From Campylorhamphus procurvoides (Eukaryota > Chordata > Aves > Passeriformes > Dendrocolaptidae): DNA of 64,000 bases. The stretch covers positions 265,860-329,859 of the forward strand of contig WBMV01007609.1 in NCBI GenBank assembly GCA_013396655.1, in the 5' to 3' direction. Under the pieces are notes generated by a model. The model ran no database searches. It was not told the DNA's origin and worked only from the letters and a program-made list of their open reading frames with translations. The position numbers and the translations under genes are program-made. Below are positions 24,761-36,697 of the stretch, one piece after another; the first letter of the stretch is position 1; every line of letters begins with the position of its first letter.

Positions 24761-25861
24761 AGAAAATTGAGTAATCTTGGGAGAAATATGGTGTGTTTAA
24801 TAACATGCTGATAATCTGGCCACTAGCTCAGAGAAACTGGAACAACATGTTCCAGTGATGGAGTTGACAGGGAAAAAATAGGGCATTTTTCCTTATTATA
24901 ATGGAGAGTAGAGGGTCTAACCCATTGTGTAGTTTAATAGCACTATTAAACCAACAAGACTAAATGTTTGCATGGAATCTGAATATGTTGCAGAACAACC
25001 AATGCCTGAGTGGTTGCAGAGTTTCTGATTAATACACAGAATAAAATTTTCCCCATATGTAGTTGAATTAGTGGAGCATTGCCAGCTTGAAGAGAAATTG
25101 GAGGCACGAAGGGGTTGCACTTTCCAGGTACATTCCGGCAGAATGAAAAAACCTGAAACTGGCCATTAACAGAGGGTGGCTTGAGCCTAAAACATGCCCT
25201 AGAACTGACCACATCACTGAAGATGCCTGTTAAACATGCCAGGATGGTGCAGCACTGTAAGATGTGTGCAGCAAATAAACGGAGGGTCAGTCATAAATCC
25301 AGCTCAGGCAACACCCACCGTGAGCTGTGCTGCGAGAAAGAGTTTCTCAATGCAAATGATTATGGATTTTCTGCCAATTTTGTGGAAACTGCAAAGAACT
25401 GGGGCACAGGCATTAAATGTGGAGGTCAGTGCATAATCATGGCTTTCAAAAGAGGCTTCCTGAGGATTTCAGAGCCCTTGTTTGCTGAGGACAGGCTAAA
25501 GATCAGTGATTGTGCCGTGCAGCTCTCAAGTCAACAGAACACAAGTGAGATGTGGCTGAGAAATCGCAGAATGAAGCTGGGGTGACTCCTGTCCAGGGGC
25601 TGCTCTCTGAGGGGCCCCTCAACAGGGCAGCTCAGCCACCCCAAAGGAGTGAGAGAACTTTTGTGCTTCTCAAAACACACAAAAGGAATGTTTCAGCCAG
25701 ATTTGAGGTGTGAGCTCCTGTGGTATCTCCTGAGAAGACCTGGCCAATATTGGACAGGTTCTGGCTTTATTTAGCTAAACCTTGCAACCCTCCACGATGG
25801 AGATTTCTTCTGGGCTGACCTTTTCTGAGACCTCCCCAGTCTCCTGGTGAAAACTGAATCC
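24761..25861. other. Unassigned single-copy sequence
   Basis: No recognisable element. The plus frame at 25181-25585 (134 codons) includes HCKMC, but the paired histidines expected for an HHCC zinc finger are absent. I do not call it a gene. Confidence 0.5.
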
Positions 25862-25930
25862 TTGAATCACAGAATCCTTAAAGCTTGGAAAGACCTCCAA
25901 GATCACCAAGTCCAACCTTCAACAAATGTT
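25862..25930 (-). mobile_element. CR1 LINE 3' end, short fragment
   Basis: Antisense CR1 terminus: TTGAATCACAGAATCCTTAA, then 'ggaaagacctccaagatcacc' and AAGTCCAACC. Only about 70 bp remain before unique sequence. Same subfamily class as 21319-21935. Confidence 0.85.
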
Positions 25931-27329
25931 TTCCCTACAGGCAGTTCTGCACCTCCCAAGCTGAAATTCAGCATTTTTATAGTAATCATGGTATTTTAAT
26001 CAAATAATTAAAATTATTTAATTATGGTATTCCTTCTCACTCCCTAATAAAACGCTTGGATTGATTGTCTCTAACCTTGGCCAGTGCAACTTGTTTAGGC
26101 TCTTTTTTCTTTCAATGCCAAGGGCATGGTGGGTGCCCACAAAGCTTCAGAGAACTGAAATCTCCTCATAACACACAAGAACTGATGATTTTGAAAGCCT
26201 TGCAAAGTGTCCCCATTACATTTTGATGAAATTGTTCTAAAACCCATCCCTCTTGTACTGGGTGCCTGCCCTCAAACATGTCAGCTTTCTGAAATTCTAA
26301 GCAGTTTCCTCAGAATGTGAGGAGTTAGCAAATCCATGTTGCTTTTGCATGCCTGATCCTGTCCAGGTGGGATCTTGGGTACCAATTCCAAAGGCAGCAC
26401 AGCCAGGGGGATGGAAAAATACCTGGGATAGTGAGAAATGCTGGTATTCAAAGGGGGAGGGGTATTTATTCTGGGTAAGCTACCCAAGTGATTGTTTTCT
26501 CTAAAGAGACATGACTGCTCCCCGTTGAGAATGTCACAGGTGGGAGGTGGATTTAACCATCCAGTTCCCATGAGTGTCACCTGGCTGGTGTCCCCTGCCA
26601 TCAGCTGGGAAGCTGAAGCATTTCCAAAGACTCCTGTAGGAAAGGAGGCTGAGCAAGCTGATGCAAAACTCAATATCTCTTTAAAAACTACCTGGTAAAG
26701 GAAATGAGGGCAGTATTTCCATGCTCTGATTTGCTCGTGGATGGCAGAGACTCAGGGGGGCTCCTGAAGCTGTTCTCTGAAAATCTGAGTTTGGGGCACC
26801 TGTGGTGCCTTGGAAAGTGAGGATTGTACAAAATACAGCAGAGCTGGCCTATCAGGAGCCTCCTGAAAGAGGAAATCACGGTGCAATGGCACAGTCAGCT
26901 CTGCACTTCAGCAGAATGGCAAGGAGAGGAGAGGAAAGCTTTTTGGGATTGTTTTGTTTTAGACCTAGTGATAAAATCTGTGTGGGAAACTGCTAAATTT
27001 GAGGTTCCCTGAAAGCATCTTTTTGAATTGTTTTCCCTTTTCACCTCTTTGATTCGTATCCAAATTTACTGGTTTCCACTGTCCACAAAGAGAAAAATAG
27101 CGAGACACCAATTATTTCAATGAAATTCCCAAGATAAGAAAGAGCCAATAAAAACAACTCTTTATATTTCAGGAGTTGCCTGAGGTTTATTTTGTGAGCA
27201 TTTGTGGAGGACAATGCCCAAAGGTTATTTTACCTCTTTCCTGTTCTCATTAGCCATGCAAATCTCCTGCATGGCTGTTAAATGTAGCCAGAGGATGCAG
27301 TGTTTTTATAATAATCAATGTCTGTAGTA
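25931..27329. other. Unassigned sequence
   Basis: AT-rich at about 25975-26040, including a near-palindrome centred on AATAATTAAAATTATT. Otherwise no recognisable gene or repeat. Confidence 0.5.
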
Positions 27330-27557
27330 TGGAATCAGAGAGTAGTGGAATGGTTTGGGTTGGAAGGGATCTCAAAGATCATCTCATCCCACCCCCTGCC
27401 ATGGGCAGGGACACCTTCCACTAGCCCAGGTTGCTCCAAGCCCTGTCCAACCTGGCCTTGGACACTTCCAGGGATGGGGCAACCACAGCTGCTCTGGGCA
27501 CCCTGTGCCAGGGCCTGTCCACCCTCCCAGGGAGGAATTCCTTCCCAATATGCAGGT
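27330..27557 (-). mobile_element. CR1 LINE 3' fragment
   Basis: Antisense CR1: 'ggaatcagagagtagtggaatgg', TTTGGGTTGGAAGGGATC, the CCCCCTGCCATGGGCAGGG box, 'ccaagccctgtccaacctgg', and 'cccagggaggaattccttccc'. It is truncated at CAATATGCAGG. Confidence 0.93.
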
Positions 27558-29629
27558 ACAGGAAGATGTGTTGAAAAAGCTGGAGTGGCTGCTGGGAGCA
27601 GCTGCGCCCTCACCAGAACAGTGATGGATCCCAGTGTAATCCCTGATGCTCCAGGTGGAATATTCTGGAGTGTGAGGTGCCCCAGGTCCCAATTCCTGGC
27701 TGGGAGCAAACACACAGAGTGGCCATGGAAAACAGGCTGAGCAAAGCTCTTCCCTGGCCTGCCCTGCCAAGGCAGGCTCAGCTACAAGGCTGGACTTCAC
27801 CAGTGTGGCCACCAGTGCACACCAGTGCCTGTCACCCACCTGGGAGCTGGCCAGGACATCAACCAGTGCCCCCATTGTGCTGTCTCTGTGTGTGGGAGTG
27901 GGAGAGCCAGCTGTCCAGGAGGGATCCGCAGGGATCTCCTGGAGCACTGGGAGCTCAGCATCCCTCAGTGTGGACCCCAGAAGTGGGGGATATCCTGGGA
28001 TGTGTTATATCCAAAGTGTGTTCCCAGAGGTTTCAATAATGCTTATCTGCCCATGGCACTGCAGGGCAGGAGGGCACGGCTCCCACTTCCCACACCAGTT
28101 GGAATTGCTGGATCTGTTTCAGATGGCATTTCTCACTCAGCTGAACCACCTCCCACACCACCTTCTGGTTTCAGAGCACTTAAACCCCCCAGCTGACATG
28201 GAGCACTTGTGGTGTTCGCTTTGCACTGATTGGAACCCACTTTATTAAGATGTTTTAACCTCCAGCCCTTGGCGCTGCCCAGCACCAGCTGCCTCGAGCA
28301 GTGAAGATCCCACATCAACAAGAGATCTCTCCCCAGAGCAAGAGCAAGGCTGCACTTGAATAATAAAAGCTGGAAACTTGGTGCAACTGTCCCGCCCACC
28401 CTGCCAGAGATGTATCACCACAACACCTCGGTCAGCACAAAAGACAGACACAAGAGTTTCTAACTGATAGGGCATCCATTGCAAACCCATCAGAACACTT
28501 TAATGGGATCCCAGGAACACTGAGCCAGCCTGTGGTGCTGGAGAGCTCATCAGAAACTTTAATACTTCCTGTATGCACCAGAAAATACCATTTGCAGAGC
28601 TTTTTTCCTGGTTTCATCCATCTGCCTCGCCAAGCTAGTCCTTTTTCTTTCTTATTTATGGCTGTAATTTTGATGCTACAGTTACTGTACACGATCTGCT
28701 GTATATTTCTCTTATTTGCTTTGAAATTGCTCTTTTCAGCTCCTCTCTCAAATCATTTATTTGCCCACAAAATAACCAGGCCCTGAACTATTTCCTGGCA
28801 ACCGGTTTTGTAGTGCCTAATCATTTTGTTTTCTGTAATGGTGTGTATACATCCTTTATTATTGCACTTAAATGCTTATTAACAATTCATGGAATCTTAA
28901 GTGGCTGAAAAACCCCCAGGTTCTGGAGCTAAATGTTTCTAAAGTATCTTAGCCCAGAGCCCTTCTCTGCAAGTGTAGGATTCGCAGTGGAGAAGGGCAT
29001 GGCTTGGAGTTGGTATTTTCAGGGTAATTGCATTTTTTAATTAAGAGTATATTTAATCCATGTACAAAACCAAGTGACACAGCTGCTGGAAAAGGCTGGA
29101 AAGAATTTTGCACAGCATATCCTTTATTTTACCAGCCTTTATATTACATGTTTATATTACTGGAGATTCCGATGGTGAACCCAAAGCATCCTGTGGTTAT
29201 CACCCTCATCACATCCCTGGACCTTTCTGAGTTCTTGCTCAGCAAATTATGCCCGTGTTGAGGCTGTGTTTAGCCTCAGCAGCACAGGACCACTCTCAGG
29301 ATATGCCTTTTCCCCTTTGCAAGCATTTCCATGCACAGGCAAGGATGGTCAAGGCAGGGAGAGGCAGTGACACCCTCTGCACCCACCAAGAGGGCACTGA
29401 CAGCCCAGGTGTGGGTTCTTGTGGCAGAAGGTGCTTGGAGAAGAGGGTTTGTGATGATCTGCCCATTGCAGGACCCTGAGAAATGTCCTTTTCTGCTCCA
29501 TTTCACAGAGTTCAGTGTCTGAGTAAACAGCAGAAAGGCAACTGTTTACAGGTTAAAATCTTCCTCTTCCGCAGGGGACTCAGGAAGTCCCCAGTGAATG
29601 TTTGTGCTTCACCAGCTGGGTGAGAACAT
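27558..29629. other. Unassigned sequence
   Basis: The GC-richer half (27.56-28.3 kb) has overlapping chance frames on both strands. From about 28.65 to 29.15 kb it is AT-rich. No gene, RNA or transposon recognised. Confidence 0.5.
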
Positions 29630-29985
29630 CATAGAATCATGGAATGATGGAATCTCCTGAGCTGGAAGGGGCCCCCACGGATCATCCAGTGCAGCTCCTG
29701 GCCCTGCACAGACACCCCAACAATCCCAGCCTGTCCCTGTCCCTGTCCCGTTGTCCAAACCCTCCTGGAGCTCTGGCAGCCTGCCCACTGCCCTGGGGAG
29801 CCTGGTCAGCACCCACCACCCTCCGGGGAAGAACCTTCTCCTGAGATCCAGCATAACCCTGCCCTGGCACAGCCCCAGCTGTTCCCTGGGTGCTGTCCCT
29901 GGTCACCAGGGCAGAGATCAGTGCCTGTTCCCCCCACTACCCCTCAGGAGGAAGCTGCTGACTGCTATGAGGTCTCACCTCATCA
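29630..29985 (-). mobile_element. CR1 LINE 3' fragment (fourth subfamily)
   Basis: Antisense CR1 copy of about 355 bp. It opens CATAGAATCATGGAATGATGG, then 'gagctggaaggggcccccacgg', 'ggccctgcacagacaccccaac', 'ctggggagcctggtcagc', 'ctccggggaagaaccttc', 'ggtcaccagggcagagatcag' and 'caggaggaagctgctgactgc', and ends at TGAGGTCTCACCTC. The 'ggccctgcacagacacccc' box separates it from the CCATGGGCAGGG class. Only the copy at 38965 shares it. Confidence 0.9.
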
Positions 29986-30159
29986 TCCTCATCTTCATCA
30001 TATATTTAGATATTTCTAAATTTGTAGAACTTGGGGTACATCTAAGCCTAAGAATCCATGTGAAACGGCCTCTGCCAGCATTCCCCACTGCTGCCAGCCC
30101 TGGGGACATCCTGCCACCTCACCTCTGGACAAGGCCTTGGCTGTGGCAATGCAGAGAGG
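29986..30159. other. Unassigned spacer
   Basis: Nothing recognised. Confidence 0.4.
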
Positions 30160-30500
30160 GCGAGGGGCTCTGCTTTTTAATTAATTTTTACTCCAGCTAA
30201 TTTGACTGTCAGAAGCAAAACGAGGAATTTAACGTTGCCTGCACACTCATTGACCTTTAAGTGAGCAGCCCTTAAATTTTAAGCACTTTCCAAGCAGCAG
30301 CTGAACCTTTCAAAGCAGCAGCAGCTGCTCTCGAAGCTTGTTTCTCCCACGGAGAGCAGGAGCGAGATGATGCGAACAGAGGCCTCTGGGGCTCTGACAC
30401 TTAATTGTCCTCCCGTTGAAAAGCCGATCAATTTGGAGACTCTCCCTGGGGGTCCTGCCTTTATCTTGATCTCTTCTTTCTTCCCTTGTTTCACACACAG
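30160..30500. promoter_or_regulatory. Motif-dense block, candidate conserved enhancer-like element
   Basis: Repeat-free segment with TTAATTAA at 30177-30184 (homeodomain-type), TGACCTTTAAGTG at about 30251-30263 (nuclear-receptor half-site overlapping an NKX-type word), two CAGCTG E-boxes at 30298-30303 and 30322-30327, and locally more CpG than the surrounding DNA (for example CTCTCGAAG, GAGCGAGATGATGCGAAC, CCCGTTG, GCCGATC). That combination is typical of conserved noncoding elements. The claim rests on composition and motifs only. Confidence 0.3.
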
Positions 30501-30670
30501 CCCTCGCAGCAGTGAAGTGAGCTCAGCAAGCACATTTGTCTCCAGCTACATCAGCCCCTTCTGTGCTTGTCACCCTGTGAGCAGTGACACCAGTGGTTCA
30601 ATATCAGAGGACTGCGAGCAGGGAAATCCATGTTTATTTCCCACTGGCTGTCATGCTCTGCATCTCCTCT

Positions 30671-30742
30671 GCATCCAAAATCCTCACTGTATCCATAATG
30701 CCCCCTGCATCCAAAATCCCCATTGCATCCATAATCCCCACT
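30671..30742. repeat. 18-bp minisatellite, four units
   Basis: Four adjacent 18-bp units: 30671-30688, 30689-30706, 30707-30724, 30725-30742. Units 1 and 3 carry ATCCAAAATCC; units 2 and 4 carry ATCCATAAT. A 36-bp pair therefore appears to have duplicated. Because 18 is a multiple of 3, the array gives a hexapeptide periodicity in open frames on both strands (CIQNPHCIHN on the plus strand), which is not evidence of coding. Confidence 0.92.
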
Positions 30743-32797
30743 GCAAGAGCTGAGGTCAGAGGAGAGAAGGGAGATTCCTGGTAGATTCCAGGGAGGAGCG
30801 TTGGTCCTCACCAGACTCCTCTCCTGGGAGGACAATTTAACATCATCTCAACAACTTTGGTTCATGTGTGTGGCAGAGAACAGCAGAAGGAGAAACAGCG
30901 ACAGCATTCCTGCATTCAGCACGGGGAGCGGTGGGGTTCCTTGGAGAGAAGGCACAGCAGGGAACAGGATGGGCAGGGAGAAGTGTGGTGGGTGGGGGAA
31001 GGATGCTACAACTACTGCTGCTGCTGCTGCTGGAGGCCCATCCTGAGGGCTGGAAGCACAAGTGGAGTGGAAAAGCTGTCGCCAAAGGTCTCTGGCGTGG
31101 GTAGACCCAACCTGTAGAATCTGGCAAGAGTGACCAGCTGGCCTCCTGAGGTCCTGTCCTTGGAGACAGCCTGGTGGACTCCCAGGTCAGTGCATCCTGG
31201 ATGGTCTGAGGCAAGCAGATGTCCTGTGCCTTTATGCTTCAGCTAGTCAAAGAGAAGCCTCAAGGCATTCCTGGTCATCCTTCATGGTCCCTTGACAACC
31301 GCCTCTCCGTCACATGGACACAGGGTAAAGGCTCTGTGCAGAGAAAGGGGAGGGTCTGGTTTGTGCTGAGCTGTTCTCCAGCAGGATTCGTATCCTGGTG
31401 GGTTTGGAGCTACCTGTGGCATTTCAAACACCAATAATTCTGATCCAGGTCAGGCAATGGCTTCTGCATCTGAGCCCAAGTGGCCTGGTCAGAGGTGGAA
31501 ATGGCCACCAAGATGAGCATGAGGAGCTCAAAGAGGGGTAAGAGAAATGGGGTGCTGATCATGCCACAGCTGATTCAGGGATCAGGTATAATTTTGCCAG
31601 CCCAGTTTCATTTGTACCAGATCCTAGCTTGAAACAATTGGGTTTGAAACAGATATCAGATGCCTTAAATGGCAAATATTCTTACAGTGATTAGAGGAGA
31701 AAGTGGTTTGAGTTTTACAGACAGCAATGGAGGAGGTGCCAAGCTTCCCACTCACTTTATTCTCCTTGTAAATCTGGTGATGAGACAGAGTAGGACCCAC
31801 TGGGGTGTTCCCAGCAGTCTAGTCCCAGGTTCCAGCCATGCCAGCCTCGGGCACAGGCAGCCAAACCAGTGGGAAAGAAGAGACAGCCAGACCTGGCTGG
31901 TGCCCTCGGGGACCTGAGGGTGAGTGGTCACTGTCCCAGGTTCAGAGCAAGCCTTTCCACCAGACATCCCATGGTAACCCATGCAGGGCCAAAGGGTGGC
32001 TGGAAAGGAAAAACAGAAGCTCCCAAGAGACATCACAGCAACCTTTCAGAGCCAAAACAATTTTTATGTGTGGGCTAGAACAATTCAGGCTTTGAATATT
32101 TGCCATAACTCTTCTTTAATGCAATTTTTTTGGAACAGTATTCATGTTACTGGCATGGGGGATGGCTAAAAAAAGTGAAATGAGATCATTGCTTGGCTTT
32201 GATATATGTAAAAAAGCTGCTGTCACAGCACAGGGCAAAGCACTTGTCGCACTGAAAGTGAAGCTCTGAGGTGGCCCTTCTCCTTCCATTTGCCAGGAGT
32301 TAGACCCCTAGGACCTGTGGATGTGCTGGAAGCTGGGCTGGTGTGGGCAGACCGTTTCCATGCTGCTCCATTAGTGGGACTGTCGCCATCCCTTCTCCCT
32401 CCCAGCCTGGGTCCACTTTGGTTTGTCTGCACAGCGAAATCCTGACCTGTGGTGGGGATGAGGAAGCTCATAAATGGTAATCAATAAGACAGATCGGTGC
32501 TTTGCAGCCAGTGCAAAGTCTCCTTTCAGCAGGAACCCCAAAGCCTCACTCGTTGCTTTTGTCTACTCTAGATACCACTTGTCACTTAATGGGGCTTTCA
32601 TCTCAATAGGGCTTTTAACTTCAAACTGTCAGATCTTTAAAGAGCTGCGAAACATTAACAGGCAGGGAGAAATTTTATTCTAATTTGTTGGATGGAAGAG
32701 GAAAAGGAGGATGCAGCCGATTCAATGAGCAGAGAGCATGTTTGGGTGGAGGCTCCTGTTCCTGAAGGCTCCCTGGGCTCTTCCTAAAGGCTCGCTG
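30743..32797. other. Unassigned sequence
   Basis: Contains the (CTG)6 tract and otherwise nothing recognised. Frames up to 123 codons overlap on both strands around 30.85-31.2 kb. Confidence 0.5.
31015..31032. repeat. (CTG)6 trinucleotide repeat
   Basis: Six perfect CTG units. No coding context supports a homopolymeric amino-acid tract. Confidence 0.95.
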
Positions 32798-32978
32798 AGC
32801 CCCTGGCACAGGATGCCCAGAGAAGTTGTGGCTGCCCCATCCCTGGAAGTGTCCGGGGCCAGGTTGGAGGGGGCTTGGAGCAACCTGGGCTAGTGGGAGG
32901 TGTCCCTGCCCATGGCAGGGGGTGGAAATAAATGATCTTTGAGGTCCCTCCCAACCCAAACCAGTCAGTGATCCTCAG
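32798..32978 (+). mobile_element. CR1 LINE 3' fragment
   Basis: Sense CR1 tail: 'cccctggcacaggatgcccagagaagttgtggctg', 'ggccaggttggagggggcttgg', 'agcaacctgggctagtggg', the CCTGCCCATGGCAGGGGG box, 'gatctttgaggtccctccc' and a decayed terminal repeat CAGTCAGTGATCC. Confidence 0.92.
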
Positions 32979-34668
32979 TGCCTCTGTTAAATCCAGAGTG
33001 GTCACAGCAATTCTAGCTGAGGAGGAGCAGCCAGGCCATGCTGGACCAACATCACTCTGTGCTGGCACCTTTTATTGCTGATTTTCAGCAATAAACTGCA
33101 ATCAAGAGCCTGTCCCCATGGACAGAGCTGCAGCAGAACAGGTCACTGAGGGTCCTTCACTGCCATGGGGAGGGAACAGCCACAATGGAAGTACAAAGCT
33201 TATTTCTGTACCTGCTCCAAAGACCGACTTCTAAAGTTATTTTGCAACTGTTGTTCACCCAAAAAGAGGAAGAAAAGCCTCTTTGATGTGGCCATATGCC
33301 ATGTGGAATTAAGGATCCTTAATAAAAAAAATAGAAAAAAATTTATTAAAACTATTATTCCCTCATTTGTTCTGAATTTGAAGTGAAGAGGCACAAGCTG
33401 AAGAGTCAACGTGAGCTCTGGTGCCCCTTCAGCGTTACCCAAACTGGCCCAGCATGGTGCCTGGCTCACGGTGGGAAACCACAGATGCTGGCAGTGTGTT
33501 TATTTACCTGAGGAACAATCTCCTCTTGGAGACACTCAGCTCTGAACACCGGGAGAGATTCTGCTGGTTCATGTTAGACCCTGACGATATGAATTATAGC
33601 TACTCTGAGCCAGGGGATAAAAGGAATGACAGGGAAAAGAGATATTTTCCTGAATTTTCTTCACCCTTCACTCATTGAATATAGAGACACTGTAACTGGA
33701 GATAATGGTTCAACTCCTGCCTTTTTCTTTACTCATAGTCAAGTTAGTTATTATGCTACTGAGTCCTTTTCTACTTATCACTCTGTTTGAAATCCTGGAG
33801 TCAAGTGAATGTTTCTTCTTTCATTTTTGCAACATTTTAGTCTCTGTCGTAGCACAGAATGCCTGAAATGTAACTCTAAATGAAGGTTAGGAGCAGAGTA
33901 GGAAAATAAAAACCTAACTGCCAATATATGCTCAGAAGGACCAAAAGCAGACTGTAATTTTTAAATCACTCATAATTTGAAGGGGAGAATGAACTGATTC
34001 ATAATTTTAAGATGCTCAGGACTGGCAAAAGCATAATTTATGTCTGGTCTCCTTTATGCCTTCTGCAAAATTGTATTAATAAGGCAGCATTTATCCATTG
34101 TAGGCTGTAAGTACTTCAGATCCTCACAGCCTTCAGCTGAGCCTTAATACAACACAAATGACAAAGCCTGGTTTTATTGCCTGTTCCAGTCTGTTCCTCA
34201 CTCGCTGTTTCAGTGATAGAAACATTTGTGAACATCTACACTTTTAAGGCAGCAAACAACCAAATTTTAAACCCTACCGGGGAGTCATTTTAATAAGTCA
34301 AAAAGCTTCTCAAAGCAAAATTATCATAATGAGCAAGGTGAATGTAATTGAAGTGATGGGAAATGCAGAAAACTAATTAACTTTCTTCTGCAAGGTCTGG
34401 GAAAGGTCACAGAAAGGCAACACAGATCGTTGTAGAGGATGCAAAATACTGTAAATAGTTAAATGGCTCACAGAAATCAGGGATGTATTCCAGAACAGAA
34501 AAAGATTTTGGCTGTGAAGTCACCATGGGTCTCACCAGCTCCTTTGGTTTGAACACAGAGTGCATCCCAGCCTGTGGAGTTGTGGATGGAAGTGGTTTGG
34601 GACTTTATGGTGGAGCACATGCAATAAAGAGAGGGCACTTCTGATTGGTTTGGTACCAACAGCTTGGT
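32979..34668. other. Unassigned AT-rich sequence
   Basis: Contains an A-rich tract at about 33318-33350 and low-GC stretches at 33.7-34.45 kb. No gene or transposon recognised. Confidence 0.5.
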
Positions 34669-35248
34669 GGTTCTGTTGGAAATTATATAACTTCTCTAAT
34701 ATTTAATGGGTTTAATTAATCAAGAGTTGTGTGTTAGCCCGTAAGTCACTTTTAGCCAACATTTAGCAAACAGTTGTTCATATAAACTACTTTTGTGAGA
34801 ACATAGGAGAAAAGAGCACAAAACCTGTAAGTTTTGTCGAAGTAAAGCTGGATAAATAATGCCTGGGAGAGAAAGGTGGATTGTTGGATCTGGACATCTG
34901 GAAACAAGGACCTTCTGCGGAAACTAGCAGATAACAAAGAAGACTAACAAAGGCTCGGTCTTTGTGTCAGAAAGTCACTAGTGGGGAAAAAGATATTCAA
35001 AAGACTAAAAATAACTTAATTAGGATAGATTGTAAGAAATTAATAACGAACAGAAGGTAGAACAGTAAGTAAGGAAAGAGAATTACATAATTAAGAAGCA
35101 ATGAACATTAATTTCTTTGTTAAAAATGAGTGACTAGGTGAAAAAGTGATGTGTGGAGGCAAGAATTTTTTCAGTCACATACACAGCCAGTGCTACCAAT
35201 AAAAGTCAATCCTTGCTTTAGCAGTGAAGAGACACTGTAAGAGGGTTC
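34669..35248 (+). mobile_element. Candidate solo LTR of an endogenous retrovirus
   Basis: A 570-bp AT-rich segment (34674-35243) starts TGTTGGAAATTATATAAC and is flanked by GGTTC at 34669-34673 and 35244-35248. This is consistent with a 5-bp target-site duplication, as bird ERVL-type elements make. It has a TATA-like TATAAAC at 34781 and AATAAA at 35198-35203, about 40 bp before the 3' end. This order fits U3-R-U5 in plus orientation. Against it, the last bases do not read CA as expected, and no gag, pol or env sequence adjoins. The ends are therefore provisional. It could also be unrelated AT-rich DNA. Confidence 0.35.
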
Positions 35249-36661
35249 TGTTTATCCTGGTGATTTTGGAGGTGTCTGGCAGCAGTACCTGACGAAAACC
35301 AGCACAGCAGGCTCCCTGGCTTCCCAGGAGCAGCCCCACTTTCAGCAGATGGGTCTCCTGGTCCTGCCAGGACGTCCCTGGTGGTCACCATGTGCCAAGC
35401 ACTGGCATCCTGTGGCACCAGCCAGAGCCACCTGGAGGGCTGGGTAGGGACGAGTTCTGGGCTGTTTGGTACTAGCACCATTGGGTACCAGAACCTTGCC
35501 TCTAACACAGCCTTGCAGATGCTTCTGTTGCTCTTCAGGAGGTGGGATGAGGCTTTCCTGGAGAAGTCTGGATGTCTCCTAACTGGCTGCACCTCACCGA
35601 GTAGCTGGTATGTGATGCTCATAGATTTTTGGTGGCTTGTGAAAGATTCTGTGGACCACAGCGAACATGAGCAGGGAGGGGACACCAGCTCCTGGGAGGG
35701 CACAGAGAGACTGGCTGGGGTTTGGGGTGGTGGGCAGAGGGAGGTGTCAGTCATGGTTTGGTCAGTCAGGAGCAGCAGCTGAGTCAAAATTGCTCTTTTT
35801 CCCTTTAGGCTGTCTCTATTTGCGGTTCACTCCAGCTTCATGGAACAGCTCTGTGGGAACACTTGTCCCAAGTCCTTCAGTGACTGATGTGTCATGGAGT
35901 GTCTGGGACTTGAAGCATCATGATGTGCCCAGCACAGGGCTGAGCAGGCTGGTAGAGTGGTTGGAGATCCTGCCATTCACCCTCCTGATGCCAAGATCCT
36001 CCTGTGAAGTGCAACCGCTGCTTGTGGCCCCTCAGCACCTGCTGGCCAGGTCCATCCTTCCATGCTGGTGCATCTGTTGACCTTCCAAAGCTGGGCCTGG
36101 CTTTGGTGCCTGAGGCACAGAGGGGTCAGCTAGAAAACATCTCTGGACTTCTCTACATGCACTGAAATTTGCCCTGTAGGAGAGCCCTAACCTGTCAGGG
36201 TGAGGGAAATTGTGCACATGTTTTTTTGTTGCCAGATTAGAGGAATTTCAGAAGCATTTTGACAACCAGAGCTCCCGGTTCTCTGTGTCACATATTTGTC
36301 ATCTTGGTCCCATCACTTGGTGTTTGGTGCTTGTAAGCATGAAAGATTGTGTAACCACATATTTCCACAAGATCACACATTGAATTTTAATACCCCAAAT
36401 TTCCCTGGAAGGGCACTCACCACTAGGAAAGAGTTCTTGTTCACGGTGTTAAACTCATGTGAGAGAATAACAAGGCACCTGACATCTCCCAGTTTCAGAA
36501 TAACTTCAGAGTATCTGTTTTTCCTCCTTTAATTTGCCTATCCCAAAGGGGATCCAGCCAAATGGCCAACTTGCATGTGCTCAGGGCTGACATGATCTAA
36601 TGTGAAGAGGAGGTGTGTTTGAGTTCTGTGGGGCTGCTGGAGTTGGATTCATTAGCCACTT
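35249..36661. other. Unassigned sequence
   Basis: GC-richer at 35.25-36.1 kb with overlapping frames on both strands (up to 189 codons minus, 35218-35787) that show no recognised domain. Confidence 0.5.
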
Positions 36662-36697
36662 CCCCCCCCCCCCCCCCCCCCCGCGCCCGCCCCGCGN
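36662..36697. repeat. C21 homopolymer, GC-only tail and ambiguous base
   Basis: Twenty-one C residues (36662-36682) run into GCGCCCGCCCCGCG and a single N at 36697, the only ambiguous base in the window. The length and the tail after the C-run are unreliable, because polymerases and assemblers fail at such tracts. The minus strand is a G-run able to form quadruplexes. Confidence 0.9.

Noticed and set aside
25181..25585. 134-codon plus frame with HCKMC, considered as an integrase HHCC zinc finger
   Set aside because: The paired histidines at the right spacing are missing and no other integrase motif follows.
30671..30742. Cysteine-rich hexapeptide repeat protein
   Set aside because: Explained by an 18-bp minisatellite whose length is a multiple of three; both strands stay open.
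31015..31032. (CTG)6 as a coding poly-leucine/glutamine tract
   Set aside because: No surrounding coding sequence; a common simple repeat.
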